From contig JAJQDP010000005.1 of NCBI GenBank assembly GCA_021202155.1, positions 37,260 through 101,259 on the forward strand: a stretch of 64,000 nt of DNA, in the 5' to 3' direction. Position numbers and translations under genes: made by a program. Below, piece after piece: positions 1-7,689 of the stretch. The DNA comes from Oscillospiraceae bacterium (lineage in GTDB: Bacteria > Bacillota > Clostridia > Oscillospirales > Ruminococcaceae). The notes beneath the pieces were generated by a model that worked only from the letters and a program-made list of their open reading frames with translations, was not told where the DNA came from and ran no database searches. Numbering within the stretch: position 1 is the stretch's first letter; every line of letters starts with the position of its first letter.

Positions 1-2
1 TG

Positions 3-980
3 ACCGACAGAATCGGATACAAAAACTCGATAGTCCTCTCGCAACTGCTTCTTCTCTCGGCAAGAGCCTGCCTGATGGTGGCATTTCTTATGGAAAGCTT
101 GCCACTCTTCGTGTTGGAAGCCGCGCTTGAAGGGCTTTCAAACGTCTTCTACTCGGGGACATATGATGCCTGGCTCTATGGCGTTTACGGTGAAGAGGAA
201 TACTTGCGAAGGAGCACCATTGCCAACAACTTTGGGACGACCGGGTTTATTGCGAGCACCCTTCTCTACTACGTTTTCTATGCCTGTTTCGGAATGGTCG
301 GACTTTTAGTCTCTTCGACACTCTCAAGCCTTGCGGCTGCTGTCTGCTCGTTCGGACTCGAAAAAGAGAAATCCAAGCCCGAAAAGCAAGAGAAAGGCTC
401 GGCAGATGCTTTTGGGACTCTCCTAAAGAGCCGGGAACTCTGGGTTATGATGCTCGTCTCGGCGTGTCTCACAATTGCGATGCTGTTTATAAACTTCTTC
501 TATGTCGACAAGCTGATGGCTGTCGGGCTGGATGAAAAGCTGATGACACCGATAATTTTGGGCTACTCGGTGGTCGAACTCATAAACGCTCGAATCGCCA
601 AGCGGATAAATTCCGATAATCAGAGAATATTCTTTGCGGCATCAGCCATTATCCTGAGCGTCGGCTTGATTCTGTTCGGAATTGTGAGTGGAGTTGTGCC
701 GGTCGTTCTTCTCATGCTCGTTCTGCCGCTTCTGGTGGACGTTCCGTCTGTCATACTTTCAAAGTATGAGAACGACCTCATCGACAAAATGGGTGCCGAA
801 AGCAACCGCGCGACCGTCTTGTCGGTATTCAGCATGGGCGGAAGCCTCCCCGAGGTAGCGATGCTTTTAGTGTCATCCGCACTGTCGGGAGCGGGGACGG
901 CAGTCTGCTTTATAGCCTTGGGCGTTGCAATAATTCTTCTTTTACCTATATTTTATCTTGACAAATTGCACAAAAAATGA
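3..980 (+). CDS. MFS transporter, 5' end outside the window
   Basis: This is a membrane transporter of the major facilitator superfamily whose substrate cannot be read from sequence. The ORF track starts it at the ATG at 75, but the frame is open to the window edge. The 24 residues before that ATG begin TDRIGYKNS, which matches the conserved MFS motif A (D-R-x-G-[RK]-[RK]) between helices 2 and 3. The gene is therefore cut by the window edge, not short. About eight further hydrophobic helices follow, with a charged central loop (KEKSKPEKQEKG) typical of the cytoplasmic loop between the two six-helix halves. The protein ends in a basic tail (DKLHKK). Its last bases contain the -35 box of the next operon. 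Confidence 0.8.
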   Translation, partial: TDRIGYKNSIVLSQLLLLSARACLMVAFLMESLPLFVLEAALEGLSNVFYSGTYDAWLYGVYGEEEYLRRSTIANNFGTTGFIASTLLYYVFYACFGMVGLLVSSTLSSLAAAVCSFGLEKEKSKPEKQEKGSADAFGTLLKSRELWVMMLVSACLTIAMLFINFFYVDKLMAVGLDEKLMTPIILGYSVVELINARIAKRINSDNQRIFFAASAIILSVGLILFGIVSGVVPVVLLMLVLPLLVDVPSVILSKYENDLIDKMGAESNRATVLSVFSMGGSLPEVAMLLVSSALSGAGTAVCFIALGVAIILLLPIFYLDKLHKK

Positions 981-986
981 TATTAT
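958..986 (+). promoter_or_regulatory. Sigma-A promoter for the flavin reductase-like operon
   Basis: TTGACA (958-963) is followed after 17 bases by TATTAT (981-986). The -35 box lies inside the 3' end of the MFS gene and the -10 box just after its stop codon. This makes the downstream four genes a probable separate transcription unit. Confidence 0.6.
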
Positions 987-1036
987 GTAATATTGGATAT
1001 GTCTAAAATAAATATTTTATGGAGGAAACATTACTC

Positions 1037-1963
1037 ATGAGCAGTTACAAGGATTTAAGAATTGTAGATAACTTCTACCAGACCTCGGCGTTCTTCCCGA
1101 TGCCGACGATGATGATTGGCACCATTGCTGACGACGGAAGCACGACATTTGGTCCCTACTCCCTCTGTTCGCCCTACTATGTCGCGGGCAAGGGATATTA
1201 TGCAATGATTCTCAATTGCCGCAATTCGTCGAATACGGCGCAGAACATCCTGAAGAGAAAGAGATGCACACTTAACTTCATCTATGACGACAAGAGGCTC
1301 TTCAAGGAGGCTGTCAGAATGGGCTGGCCCGGCGACACTCCCGAGGAGAAGATGAAGGACTGCAAGTTCACCCTCGAGGACGGTCTTCTCAAGGAAGCCG
1401 ACCCGAACGGGACATACCCGCAGGTCATCAAGGAGTGCTTCCAGGTGTTTGAGTGCGTCTGGATGGACACTCTTGACAATGCGCAGGACGACCAGCCGGG
1501 CGAGCTCCACGGCTACCCCGGACCCTACCACGATTTCAACGGAATCACCTCCGAGTTCGGTGCGCACTTCATCCTCAAAATCGAGAAGATTCTCATGAAG
1601 GAGAAGCACTACAACGCAATCATCAACGGCGTCAAGGCTTCCGGCTTCCCGAAGGTTCCTGTTGACTACGGCTACCGCGATTCAAAGAACTTCTGGTATA
1701 CCCACTTCTCCCGCCCGATTCCTGAACTTCTGCCTATCCGTGAGGGCAACCTTGACTCGGTCAAGTATGCCGCAAAGAGAATCGACCCGGATGTACAGTT
1801 CACCGATGAAGCTTGCATGAAATTAATCAACGTCCCGAGAATCTTCCTCCCGACTGCCTTAAAGGGCTGTGTTGACTGGGCAAAGCAGAACGGTGTCACC
1901 CTCATCACCGAGGAGCACATGAACATCATCAACGACAAGCGTTCCAAAGAAAAGAACAAGTAA
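1037..1963 (+). CDS. Flavin reductase-like (FMN-binding split-barrel) protein
   Basis: This 308-aa protein looks like the flavin reductase-like split barrel (PF01613 family). Near residues 15-60 it has a pattern typical of that fold: a strand with GTIADDG, then PYSLCSP and a region with NCRNSSNTAQNI. Such proteins bind FMN and reduce flavins or small electrophiles with NAD(P)H. I start it at 1037, not at the track's 1019, because GGAGG at 1021-1025 is a good ribosome-binding site for the ATG at 1037 and would overlap the earlier ATG. It is the first gene of an operon with an NAD(P)-binding protein and a DUF1295 membrane protein. This suggests a shared redox modification, but the substrate is unknown. 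Confidence 0.7.
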   Translation: MSSYKDLRIVDNFYQTSAFFPMPTMMIGTIADDGSTTFGPYSLCSPYYVAGKGYYAMILNCRNSSNTAQNILKRKRCTLNFIYDDKRLFKEAVRMGWPGDTPEEKMKDCKFTLEDGLLKEADPNGTYPQVIKECFQVFECVWMDTLDNAQDDQPGELHGYPGPYHDFNGITSEFGAHFILKIEKILMKEKHYNAIINGVKASGFPKVPVDYGYRDSKNFWYTHFSRPIPELLPIREGNLDSVKYAAKRIDPDVQFTDEACMKLINVPRIFLPTALKGCVDWAKQNGVTLITEEHMNIINDKRSKEKNK

Positions 1964-1981
1964 TCAGAGAGGAGAAACAGT

Positions 1982-2839
1982 ATGAAAGTAGTTTTGGCAG
2001 GAGCTTATGGAAAGCTCGGCAGTGAAATCCTCAAGTCGCTCGTCTCAAGAGACATCGAAACGGTCGCGGCTGACATGGTTGAAAGAGACATTGAAGGTCT
2101 CGACAAGTCAAAATACACCTTCAAAAAGCTTGATGTCACCAATAAAGAGGCGTTGAAGGGTCTTTGCGACGGCGCAGACACGGTCATCACGACTGTTGGT
2201 CTGACCGCAACAAGCGCGACCCTCACAAACTATGACATCGACTACAACGGCAACCTCAACCTTTTGGAGGAAGCCAAGAGAGCCGGAGTCACAAAGTTTG
2301 TCTACATCTCGGTCATCAAGGCTGACAAGGCTCCCGATGTCCCGATGCTCCACGCAAAGTATCTCTTTGAAGAGAAGCTCAAGGAAAGCGGAATCTCCTA
2401 TGTTATCCACCGCCCGACCGGCTATTTCTACGACATCGTAAAAGTTTTCAGACCCATGATTGAAAACGGCAAGGTTACGCTTTTAGGCAAAGAGCCGGTT
2501 CACGCGAACGTCGTCCACACTCCCGACTTCGCCGAGTTTATAGTAGATCACATCGGCGACAATAACGTCACCTATGATGTAGGCGGCAAGGAAACCTGGT
2601 CTTATGAAGAGATCGCAAGAATGTGCTTCGCCGCGGCTGGCAAGGAGCCGGTCATCAAGCGCGCTCCGGCTTGGCTCTTCGACGTTCTGGGAAGCCTCCC
2701 TAAGAACAAGAAAAACGGCAAGCAGGCAATACTCAAGTTCTCGAAGTGGACTCTGACAGAAGAGATGGTCGGCGACACCTGCGTCGGCGAATCAAGCTTC
2801 AAGGAATACATTAACGAGAGCTTTAAGAAGGAGGGCTAA
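1982..2839 (+). CDS. NAD(P)-binding (NmrA/atypical SDR-type) protein
   Basis: This 285-aa Rossmann-fold protein begins with a beta strand and the dinucleotide loop GAYGKLGS (G-x-x-G-x-x-G) at residues 7-14. This is typical of atypical short-chain dehydrogenases of the NmrA/NAD-dependent epimerase group. Later segments (VTKFVYISVIKAD, then YVIHRPTGYFYD) match the conserved strands of those enzymes. The classical YxxxK catalytic pair is replaced by HAKYLFEEK-like context, so it may be a reductase or only an NAD(P) sensor. It starts 18 bases after the flavin reductase-like gene behind GAGAGGAG and is surely co-transcribed with it. The substrate is unknown. Confidence 0.75.
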   Translation: MKVVLAGAYGKLGSEILKSLVSRDIETVAADMVERDIEGLDKSKYTFKKLDVTNKEALKGLCDGADTVITTVGLTATSATLTNYDIDYNGNLNLLEEAKRAGVTKFVYISVIKADKAPDVPMLHAKYLFEEKLKESGISYVIHRPTGYFYDIVKVFRPMIENGKVTLLGKEPVHANVVHTPDFAEFIVDHIGDNNVTYDVGGKETWSYEEIARMCFAAAGKEPVIKRAPAWLFDVLGSLPKNKKNGKQAILKFSKWTLTEEMVGDTCVGESSFKEYINESFKKEG

Positions 2840-2842
2840 TCT

Positions 2843-3646
2843 ATGGGAATCTGGGGATACGTTGGAATATTCTATCTCGTCAGCCTTATCTGCTGTGCGG
2901 TCGGATTCAAGAAGTATGTATACTTCCTGTCGGTCGGCTATGGATTTTCGATAATCGGCTTGGGAGTTGCCTATTTTGCCATCTCACTTGCGAGAGTTTT
3001 CGACTGGAATGTATTATCATGCTTCCAGTGTTGTTTGTTCATGATTTACGGTGCAAGGCTTTCCGGCTTCCTGATCAAAAGAGAGCTTAAAAATGGCAAT
3101 TATCGCAAGGTTCTCAAAGAAGCCACGAAAGAGGACGAAAAGCCGATGCCAGTCTTCGTAAAGATCGCAATCTGGCTCTGCGTCGGTATTCTCTACTTCG
3201 CGCAGACCTCGCCTGTCTTCTTCAGAATCTACAATGGCAAGGGTTCAGATGCCGTCCAGCTTGTCGGCATCATTATCAGTGCCGCAGGTATAATTCTTGA
3301 AGCCATCTCAGACCAGCAAAAGAGTGCGCAAAAGGCGGAAAACCCGAATATGGTTGCTACCAAGGGGCTGTTCAAGATTGTAAGATGCCCGAATTATTTG
3401 GGCGAGATTATCTTCTGGACTGGCGTTCTTGTCGGTTCGCTGAACGCTCTCCACGGAGTCGGACAGTGGCTGACAGCGGTTATAGGCTGGATTCTCATCG
3501 TCTTCATCATGTTCAACGGCGCACAGCGTCTCGACCGCCGCCAGGAAAAGAGATACGGCGACATGAAGGAATATCGTGACTACGCCGACCACACGCCGAT
3601 TATCATTCCGCTGATACCAGTTTATCATGTAGGGAAATACAAATAA
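2843..3646 (+). CDS. DUF1295 / steroid-5-alpha-reductase-like membrane protein
   Basis: This 267-aa integral membrane protein has about six or seven hydrophobic segments. Its C-terminal half shows the hallmark of DUF1295 and isoprenylcysteine methyltransferase-like proteins: TKGLFKIVRCPNYLGEI around residues 172-188, where R-x-P-N-Y-L-G-E is the conserved core. A charged C-terminal patch follows (RLDRRQEKRYGD). Family members are thought to act on lipid-like or quinone-like substrates, often with NADPH, but no precise reaction is established for this branch. It begins three bases after the NAD(P)-binding gene. With the flavin reductase-like protein upstream, this suggests a small membrane-associated redox pathway. 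Confidence 0.75.
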   Translation: MGIWGYVGIFYLVSLICCAVGFKKYVYFLSVGYGFSIIGLGVAYFAISLARVFDWNVLSCFQCCLFMIYGARLSGFLIKRELKNGNYRKVLKEATKEDEKPMPVFVKIAIWLCVGILYFAQTSPVFFRIYNGKGSDAVQLVGIIISAAGIILEAISDQQKSAQKAENPNMVATKGLFKIVRCPNYLGEIIFWTGVLVGSLNALHGVGQWLTAVIGWILIVFIMFNGAQRLDRRQEKRYGDMKEYRDYADHTPIIIPLIPVYHVGKYK

Positions 3647-3649
3647 ATT

Positions 3650-3741
3650 TGTAGGGGCTGGATACACAGTTGGCTTTGCCAACTGCCCCGCCCGAACCAC
3701 GAAATCTGCACCACAACGGGCGGATAATATCCGCCCCTACA
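3650..3741. repeat. 92-bp element with 9-bp terminal inverted repeats
   Basis: TGTAGGGGC at 3650-3658 is mirrored by GCCCCTACA at 3733-3741. Internal hairpins include AGTTGGC/GCCAACT and the hyphenated palindrome GGGCGGATA-A-TATCCGCCC. The same palindrome followed by CCTAC recurs at 38009-38031. The element fills the gap between two same-strand genes. It looks like a MITE or REP-type element; no transposase is visible in the window. Confidence 0.65.
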
Positions 3742-3779
3742 GGTGTTTCTTAACTACGTTTAACGAAAGGAAAGAATAT

Positions 3780-4427
3780 ATGACCATTCCAATGGCAATC
3801 GTCGATTACATCCCGGTATGCATGTTTCTCATAGCCGCTGTAATCTTGCAAAGAGACCTCTACAAAAGCATGAGCAAGGGTGCATTCGCGCTCTTCTCGG
3901 CAGGAACCATCACCGTTTTCGTCGCCGGATTCTACAAGGCGACATGGAAGCTCCTCTATGCCGCAGGAGTCTGCGACTTCACACCCTTAAACAAATCCTT
4001 CTTCCCGATGCAGACGACCGGCTTTGTCCTCGCCGCGCTCGGAATGCTCGCACTCCTCTGCCACAAGCAGGGTGACGATGCTGAGAAGCTCAATTCTGTA
4101 GCAATCATCCCGGCTTTGGGAGTCATCCTCACCGCCGCGGCACCGTCGGAATACTCCGGCACGATGATTTTCGTCATGCTGATGGTTCTGGGCGTACTCA
4201 TCTTGGATGTCGGACTCATCATCATCTCGGCTAAGCATAAGCAAACCCTCGCCGCAGTAATTTACGGAATCTCGTTCGTTTTCGTAATGGGCATGGGCTA
4301 CCTCTCGTCGAAAGATTTCGCCGAAGCCTCGATGAACTGGATAGCGGAATTCACCAACATCTTAGGACAGGGAACGTTCCTCCTGGCAACATGGATGCTT
4401 CATAAAAAGGCGTTGGCGGAGAAGTAA
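3780..4427 (+). CDS. Polytopic membrane protein of unknown function
   Basis: I do not recognise this 215-aa protein. It is almost entirely hydrophobic, with about seven predicted membrane helices (for example YIPVCMFLIAAVIL, TGFVLAALGMLALLC, FVMLMVLGVLILDVGLII) and short polar loops. It ends in a basic tail (HKKALAEK). There is no signal peptide and no catalytic motif I can name. It has its own AGGAAAG ribosome-binding site and is separated from the DUF1295 gene by a palindromic repeat. It could be co-transcribed with the redox operon or be independent. A strong terminator follows 23 bases later. Confidence 0.6.
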   Translation: MTIPMAIVDYIPVCMFLIAAVILQRDLYKSMSKGAFALFSAGTITVFVAGFYKATWKLLYAAGVCDFTPLNKSFFPMQTTGFVLAALGMLALLCHKQGDDAEKLNSVAIIPALGVILTAAAPSEYSGTMIFVMLMVLGVLILDVGLIIISAKHKQTLAAVIYGISFVFVMGMGYLSSKDFAEASMNWIAEFTNILGQGTFLLATWMLHKKALAEK

Positions 4428-4449
4428 GTTAAGATTTTGGTATGAAATT

Positions 4450-4477
4450 GCCCCACCGGTATGGTGGGGCTGTTTTT
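4450..4477 (+). terminator. Rho-independent terminator
   Basis: GCCCCACC, a short loop, then GGTGGGGC is followed by TGTTTTTA. It ends the plus-strand operon. It also faces the convergent DUF4143 gene, whose stop codon overlaps the T-run. Confidence 0.85.
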
Positions 4478-5774
4478 ATATCTTGACTATCTGATCTATT
4501 TCGTATAGCGGAAGGTTCACAAGACTTTCCTCAACTTTAAAATCAGACATCGACGTACGGACTGCAAGCTCCGGCTTGAACCTCTCCTGATAGGCTTTCA
4601 GGCTCTTTGCTTTGAGGTTAACCTCAGCCTTCACTTCAACAGGAATAATATTCTCGCCGGAATCAACAACAAAATCAATCTCGCATGTACTTCGCTCATT
4701 GGTGTAGTAGTAAATGCCCAAATCATCAATGGTCTTCAACTGTTGACAGACATACTGCTCAGTGAGTGCACCCTTGAATTCCACAAACATATCGTTACCG
4801 TCAAGGAGCACCGACTGGTGAAGTCCCGCCATGCATCCAAGCAAACCGACATCAACCAAGTATAACTTGAACGCCTTCAAATCCTCATACGCTTTTAACG
4901 GAATCCCCGCTGAATTCACCCTTGAGACCTTGTGAACAAGCCCGCAGTCGCACAGCCACATGATGGCTGTTTCATAATCCTTCGCTCTTGCCCCTTCGCG
5001 GACAAGACCATAGACGAACTTCTTGTTCTCTTTCGCAAGCTGAGAAGGAATACTGTTCCACACCATTCGGATTTTCGGTACAATATCAACAGGAGCGTGC
5101 TTCGAGAAATCCTGCTCATAAGCCGTGAGTATCTTCTTCTGAATTTCACGAACCTCATTGAAATCGTGATTTTCAGCGAAGCTCTGAACAGCCTCGGGCA
5201 TTCCTCCAACAAAATAATACTGCTTCAAAGCGTCGATATATGTTTGTTTGAACGCAGTCACCATCTCAAAGTCCTGTCTCTCAAGAAGCTCAGCAAACTG
5301 CTCTTTGCCGGTTGCCATCAGAAATTCTCTGAAAGAGAGCGGGTAGAGCTTCAGAAAATCGACCTTGCCGACCGGAAATGAAGTTCCCTCGTGCAAGGCT
5401 ATCCCCAAAAGCGAGCCGGCGCAGACGATGTGATATTCTGGTGCGTTTTCACGGAAATATTTAAGAGACGACAAAGCCCTCGGAACCTCCTGAACCTCGT
5501 CAAAAATCAGGAGCGTATTCTGAGGATTTATCTTTCTGCCGCAATACAGTTCGATTCCCAAGATAAGCCGCCCAGTGTTCAGATCGCTCGCAAACAGCTC
5601 TGCCATCCGTGAGTTTGAATCAAAATTTATATAGACAGTTTCATCATAGGCAACCCGCCCGAATTCCTTCATAAGCCAAGTCTTCCCGACCTGCCGCGCG
5701 CCCTCGATAATCAAAGGCTTACGGTGCGCGCTTTCCTTCCATTTCAAAAGCTTTTCGATAGCTACTCTGTACAT
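4476..5774 (-). CDS. AAA-type ATPase with DUF4143 domain
   Basis: This 432-aa P-loop ATPase is of the AAA_14/DUF4143 type. Walker A is GARQVGKTW near residues 25-33, and Walker B is LLIFDEVQE near residue 90, both within the N-terminal ATPase domain. The C-terminal DUF4143 region contains CEIDFVVD and later PVEVKAE, which is the D...E-x-K arrangement of a PD-(D/E)XK nuclease-like fold. The family is very common in gut anaerobes. Its role is not settled: defence, mobile-element control and toxin-like roles have been proposed. It has its own promoter (5805-5833) overlapping a cluster of inverted repeats. A second, diverged member lies at 26630-27949. Confidence 0.85.
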   Translation of the reverse strand: MYRVAIEKLLKWKESAHRKPLIIEGARQVGKTWLMKEFGRVAYDETVYINFDSNSRMAELFASDLNTGRLILGIELYCGRKINPQNTLLIFDEVQEVPRALSSLKYFRENAPEYHIVCAGSLLGIALHEGTSFPVGKVDFLKLYPLSFREFLMATGKEQFAELLERQDFEMVTAFKQTYIDALKQYYFVGGMPEAVQSFAENHDFNEVREIQKKILTAYEQDFSKHAPVDIVPKIRMVWNSIPSQLAKENKKFVYGLVREGARAKDYETAIMWLCDCGLVHKVSRVNSAGIPLKAYEDLKAFKLYLVDVGLLGCMAGLHQSVLLDGNDMFVEFKGALTEQYVCQQLKTIDDLGIYYYTNERSTCEIDFVVDSGENIIPVEVKAEVNLKAKSLKAYQERFKPELAVRTSMSDFKVEESLVNLPLYEIDQIVKI

Positions 5775-5804
5775 AATCTCACCTCGCAGTTATAGTATAT
5801 GTAC

Positions 5805-5833
5805 ATTATAACACGTCATTACAAAAATTGCAA
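5805..5833 (-). promoter_or_regulatory. Sigma-A promoter of the DUF4143 gene
   Basis: On the minus strand TTGCAA (5828-5833) is followed after 17 bases by TATAAT (5805-5810), about 30 bases before the start codon. The -35 box borders the nested inverted repeats at 5835-5896, so a repressor bound there could block it. Confidence 0.65.
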
Positions 5834-5834
5834 C

Positions 5835-5896
5835 GAAAAATGTAGCCAGCACTACACTTTTTGCAAGGAAAAAGTGTGGGTGACTACATTTTTTGC
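5835..5896. repeat. Nested inverted repeats beside the DUF4143 promoter
   Basis: An outer pair (AAAATGTAG at about 5837 and CTACATTTT at about 5884) encloses an inner pair (ACACTTTTT and AAAAAGTGT). The sequence CTACA[CT]TTTTTGCA appears twice in direct orientation, with a further degenerate inverted copy. The cluster could be an operator, and it also lies just after the PBECR4-like gene, where it could act as a terminator. Confidence 0.55.
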
Positions 5897-5908
5897 AGGG
5901 AATAAGAG

Positions 5909-6568
5909 TCACATCTTTGCCGTCGCTGTATTTTCCGGTACAGGCAGATACGAATACTCTTCCGGAAACACCACTTTCGACCAATCAATCTTTCTTGCAA
6001 AATAAACTATCTCAGAATACTTTTCTTCACTTATCTTCTTTCTGTATGTAGCAATTACTCTGACATAGTCTGAGACGTTATTTCTGAGGTCTTCTTTAAG
6101 AACCGTATTGGGAATGTACTCTCCGCTTTCTTCATCCTTTACAAACCCCACACATGCTTTTGTACCCCCTGCAAGCTTTTCGGTATACAGTTTCGGACGC
6201 ATTGAGCTGAAATCGCCAACCATGTTAGCCATCAGGCTTTTGTTTATGATATATGGGAGAATATCAAGCTTCATCGGCGTTGTTCCCTTATCCGAAAACT
6301 CAAAATCATCAGGGCTCAACCTATGCGCCAGACAACGCTCATAAAACTCCGCCGCAGAAAACATTGGCATACCATTCTGATTATTTGTAGTTGGTCTCAA
6401 ACCGGTCATGTGCATATAACTGTAGTCGTGAAATGTCACTTCAACATAGGAAATCCGCTTGTGCTTGTCCATGCAAACAAATAAGAGATTCCGATTATTC
6501 AGTTCATCCCGATACTTTTCAGCACAACTTACTACCGTATCGATAGCATCTTTCTTAGAATACTGCAT
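5909..6568 (-). CDS. PBECR4-like putative nuclease/toxin
   Basis: This 219-aa protein resembles PBECR4, one of the phage-associated Barnase/EndoU/ColicinE5-D/RelE-like nuclease families. I base this on recalled family patterns: a VTFHDYSYMHMTGL block near residue 45, AAEFYERCLAHRLSPDDFEF near residues 75-95, then KLDILPYI, MVGDFSSMRPKLYTEKLAGG and YIPNTVLKEDLR. The track start at 6580 is a TTG; I prefer the ATG at 6568, which has GGAG eight bases upstream. The gene begins about 12 bases after the T-run of a terminator that ends a structured RNA (6585-6804). This is the layout of RNA-controlled (type III) toxin genes. Nuclease activity is inferred, not shown. Confidence 0.65.
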   Translation of the reverse strand: MQYSKKDAIDTVVSCAEKYRDELNNRNLLFVCMDKHKRISYVEVTFHDYSYMHMTGLRPTTNNQNGMPMFSAAEFYERCLAHRLSPDDFEFSDKGTTPMKLDILPYIINKSLMANMVGDFSSMRPKLYTEKLAGGTKACVGFVKDEESGEYIPNTVLKEDLRNNVSDYVRVIATYRKKISEEKYSEIVYFARKIDWSKVVFPEEYSYLPVPENTATAKM

Positions 6569-6584
6569 TGTGGTCTCCAAAACT

Positions 6585-6634
6585 AAAATAAAAGGAGACA
6601 GCCCACGATACCGCGGTATCGCTCGACTTTCTCC
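6585..6634 (-). terminator. Intrinsic terminator between the structured RNA and the PBECR4-like gene
   Basis: On the minus strand GGAGA (6634-6630) pairs with TCTCC (6598-6594), AGTC pairs with GGCT by Watson-Crick and G-U pairs, and the apex is CGATAC-CGCG-GTATCG. The hairpin is followed by TTTTATTTTA. Partial read-through here would set the ratio of RNA to protein. Confidence 0.75.
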
Positions 6635-6804
6635 TTAATAACTGGTTTTTCTGTCGTCCGCCGACTCTCAGTTCCTTCCGGCACAAACCGTTCTACTGCA
6701 TCGCTTCGGGTTTTTCCGTTGCCCGCCAACTCTCCGGTCCAAAGCCCGGCATCACTTTCGGATTTTAGGTGCCAGTCGCACCGACGGGATGTCGCCCGCC
6801 TTCC
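6585..6804 (-). ncRNA. Structured tandem-repeat RNA, candidate RNA antitoxin or leader
   Basis: This transcript of about 220 nt has its own promoter, no ORF and a terminator at its end. Two 26-nt core units (6734-6709 and 6669-6644) match at 22 of 26 positions and are spaced 65 nt apart. Each is GAGA, then a 4-bp hairpin with a GCGG[GA] loop, then RGAAAAACC. The stem is GTTG/CAAC in one copy and GTCG/CGAC in the other, so one T-A pair has become C-G: a compensatory change. A third, more degenerate copy (GGCGGGCGAC at 6800-6791) lies at the 5' end. AAAA[TC]CCGAA..GATGC is shared between the first two repeats. I do not recognise it as tmRNA, SRP RNA, RNase P, 6S, T-box or a known riboswitch. 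Confidence 0.6.
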
Positions 6805-6811
6805 TACTTAT

Positions 6812-6840
6812 ATTATACCCAATAGGAAGTGAAAAAGCAA
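6812..6840 (-). promoter_or_regulatory. Sigma-A promoter of the structured RNA
   Basis: Minus-strand TTGCTT (6840-6835), a 17-base spacer and TATAAT (6817-6812) predict a start near 6804, immediately before the repeat region. Confidence 0.7.
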
Positions 6841-6886
6841 TCAGAATCTTTGTAAATTTTCTATGAACGAAAACTTACAAGTTCCC

Positions 6887-7630
6887 TCACTCTTCCCCAT
6901 CCTCCTCCGGCATATCCCAGTTATGATACACCTGCTGGACGTCGTCGTTGTCGTCGAGGGCGTCTAAGAGGAGTCCCATGAACTTGAGCTGGTTCTCGTC
7001 CGTAAGGGTGGTATAGGTCGAGGGGATCATTGTGTCCTCTGCTGAAACGAGCTTATAACCGAGTCCTGAGAGGGTTTCCGAAATCTTATAGACGTCGTTC
7101 GGGTCGGTTGTGACCTCAATCATCTCGTCTTCTACATTGAAGTCGTTCGCACCTGCGTCGAAGCAGTCCTCCATCAGCTTGTCCTCGTCAACGCCGTCAT
7201 TCTCAAGGACAATAACGCCCTTGCGAGTGAACATGAAGGAAACACAGCCGGTAGTGCCCATATTTCCGCCAAACTTGTCAAAATAGTGGCGGACATCGGC
7301 GGCTGTACGGTTCTTGTTGTCCGTCAGGCACTCGACGATGATTGCGACTCCGCCAGGACCATAGCCCTCATAAACCATCGTCTCGTAGCTATTCTTGTCG
7401 TTGTCGCCGGCGGCTTTCTTGATAACACGCTCGATGTTGTCGTTCGGGACGTTGTTCGCCTTAGCCTTGGCAATCAGGTCTCTCAGCTTGGAGTTGGACG
7501 CAGGGTCAGGACCTCCCTCCTTGACGCAGACGGTAATCTCTCTGCCCATACGTGTGAAGACCTTAGCCTTCGCGCCGTCAGCGATCTCTTTCTTGCGCTT
7601 GATGTTGTTCCACTTTGAATGTCCTGACAT
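6887..7630 (-). CDS. yebC: YebC/PmpR-family regulator / translation factor
   Basis: This 247-aa protein is a clear YebC/TACO1 family member. It starts MSGHSKWNNIKRKK and continues with the conserved ADGAKAKVFTRMGREI and NVPNDNIERVIKKA segments. Length and the three-domain layout are normal. The family was first described as DNA-binding regulators. Newer work links it to helping ribosomes translate difficult proline-rich stretches. It is on the minus strand with its own ribosome-binding site (GGAGAGATTTAC). The heptad repeat array at 7652-7689 separates it from the upstream Mini-III RNase gene. The protein has an acidic tail (PEEDGEE), usual for the family. Confidence 0.93.
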   Translation of the reverse strand: MSGHSKWNNIKRKKEIADGAKAKVFTRMGREITVCVKEGGPDPASNSKLRDLIAKAKANNVPNDNIERVIKKAAGDNDKNSYETMVYEGYGPGGVAIIVECLTDNKNRTAADVRHYFDKFGGNMGTTGCVSFMFTRKGVIVLENDGVDEDKLMEDCFDAGANDFNVEDEMIEVTTDPNDVYKISETLSGLGYKLVSAEDTMIPSTYTTLTDENQLKFMGLLLDALDDNDDVQQVYHNWDMPEEDGEE

Positions 7631-7651
7631 GTAAATCTCTCCAATTCATGT

Positions 7652-7689
7652 ATAATGCGTAATTCGTAATGCGTAATGCGTAATTACGC
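7652..7689. repeat. Heptad array of TGCGTAA/TTCGTAA units
   Basis: About five 7-bp units (TGCGTAA, TTCGTAA, TGCGTAA, TGCGTAA) end in the palindrome GCGTAATTACGC. The array supplies the last codon and TAA stop of the Mini-III gene. The same unit recurs at 9385, 18901, 31928, 36820 and 37759. Confidence 0.75.

Noticed and set aside
6594-6634. T-box antiterminator suggested by GATACCGCGG
   Set aside because: The upstream RNA lacks the stem I and AGGGTGG features of T-boxes, the CCGCGG is the centre of a perfect terminator palindrome, and the downstream gene is not an aminoacyl-tRNA or amino-acid gene.
6585-6804. SRP RNA suggested by CCGGAAGGAAC
   Set aside because: The asymmetric-loop sequences of SRP helix 8 are not present on both sides, and the tandem units do not fit the SRP fold.
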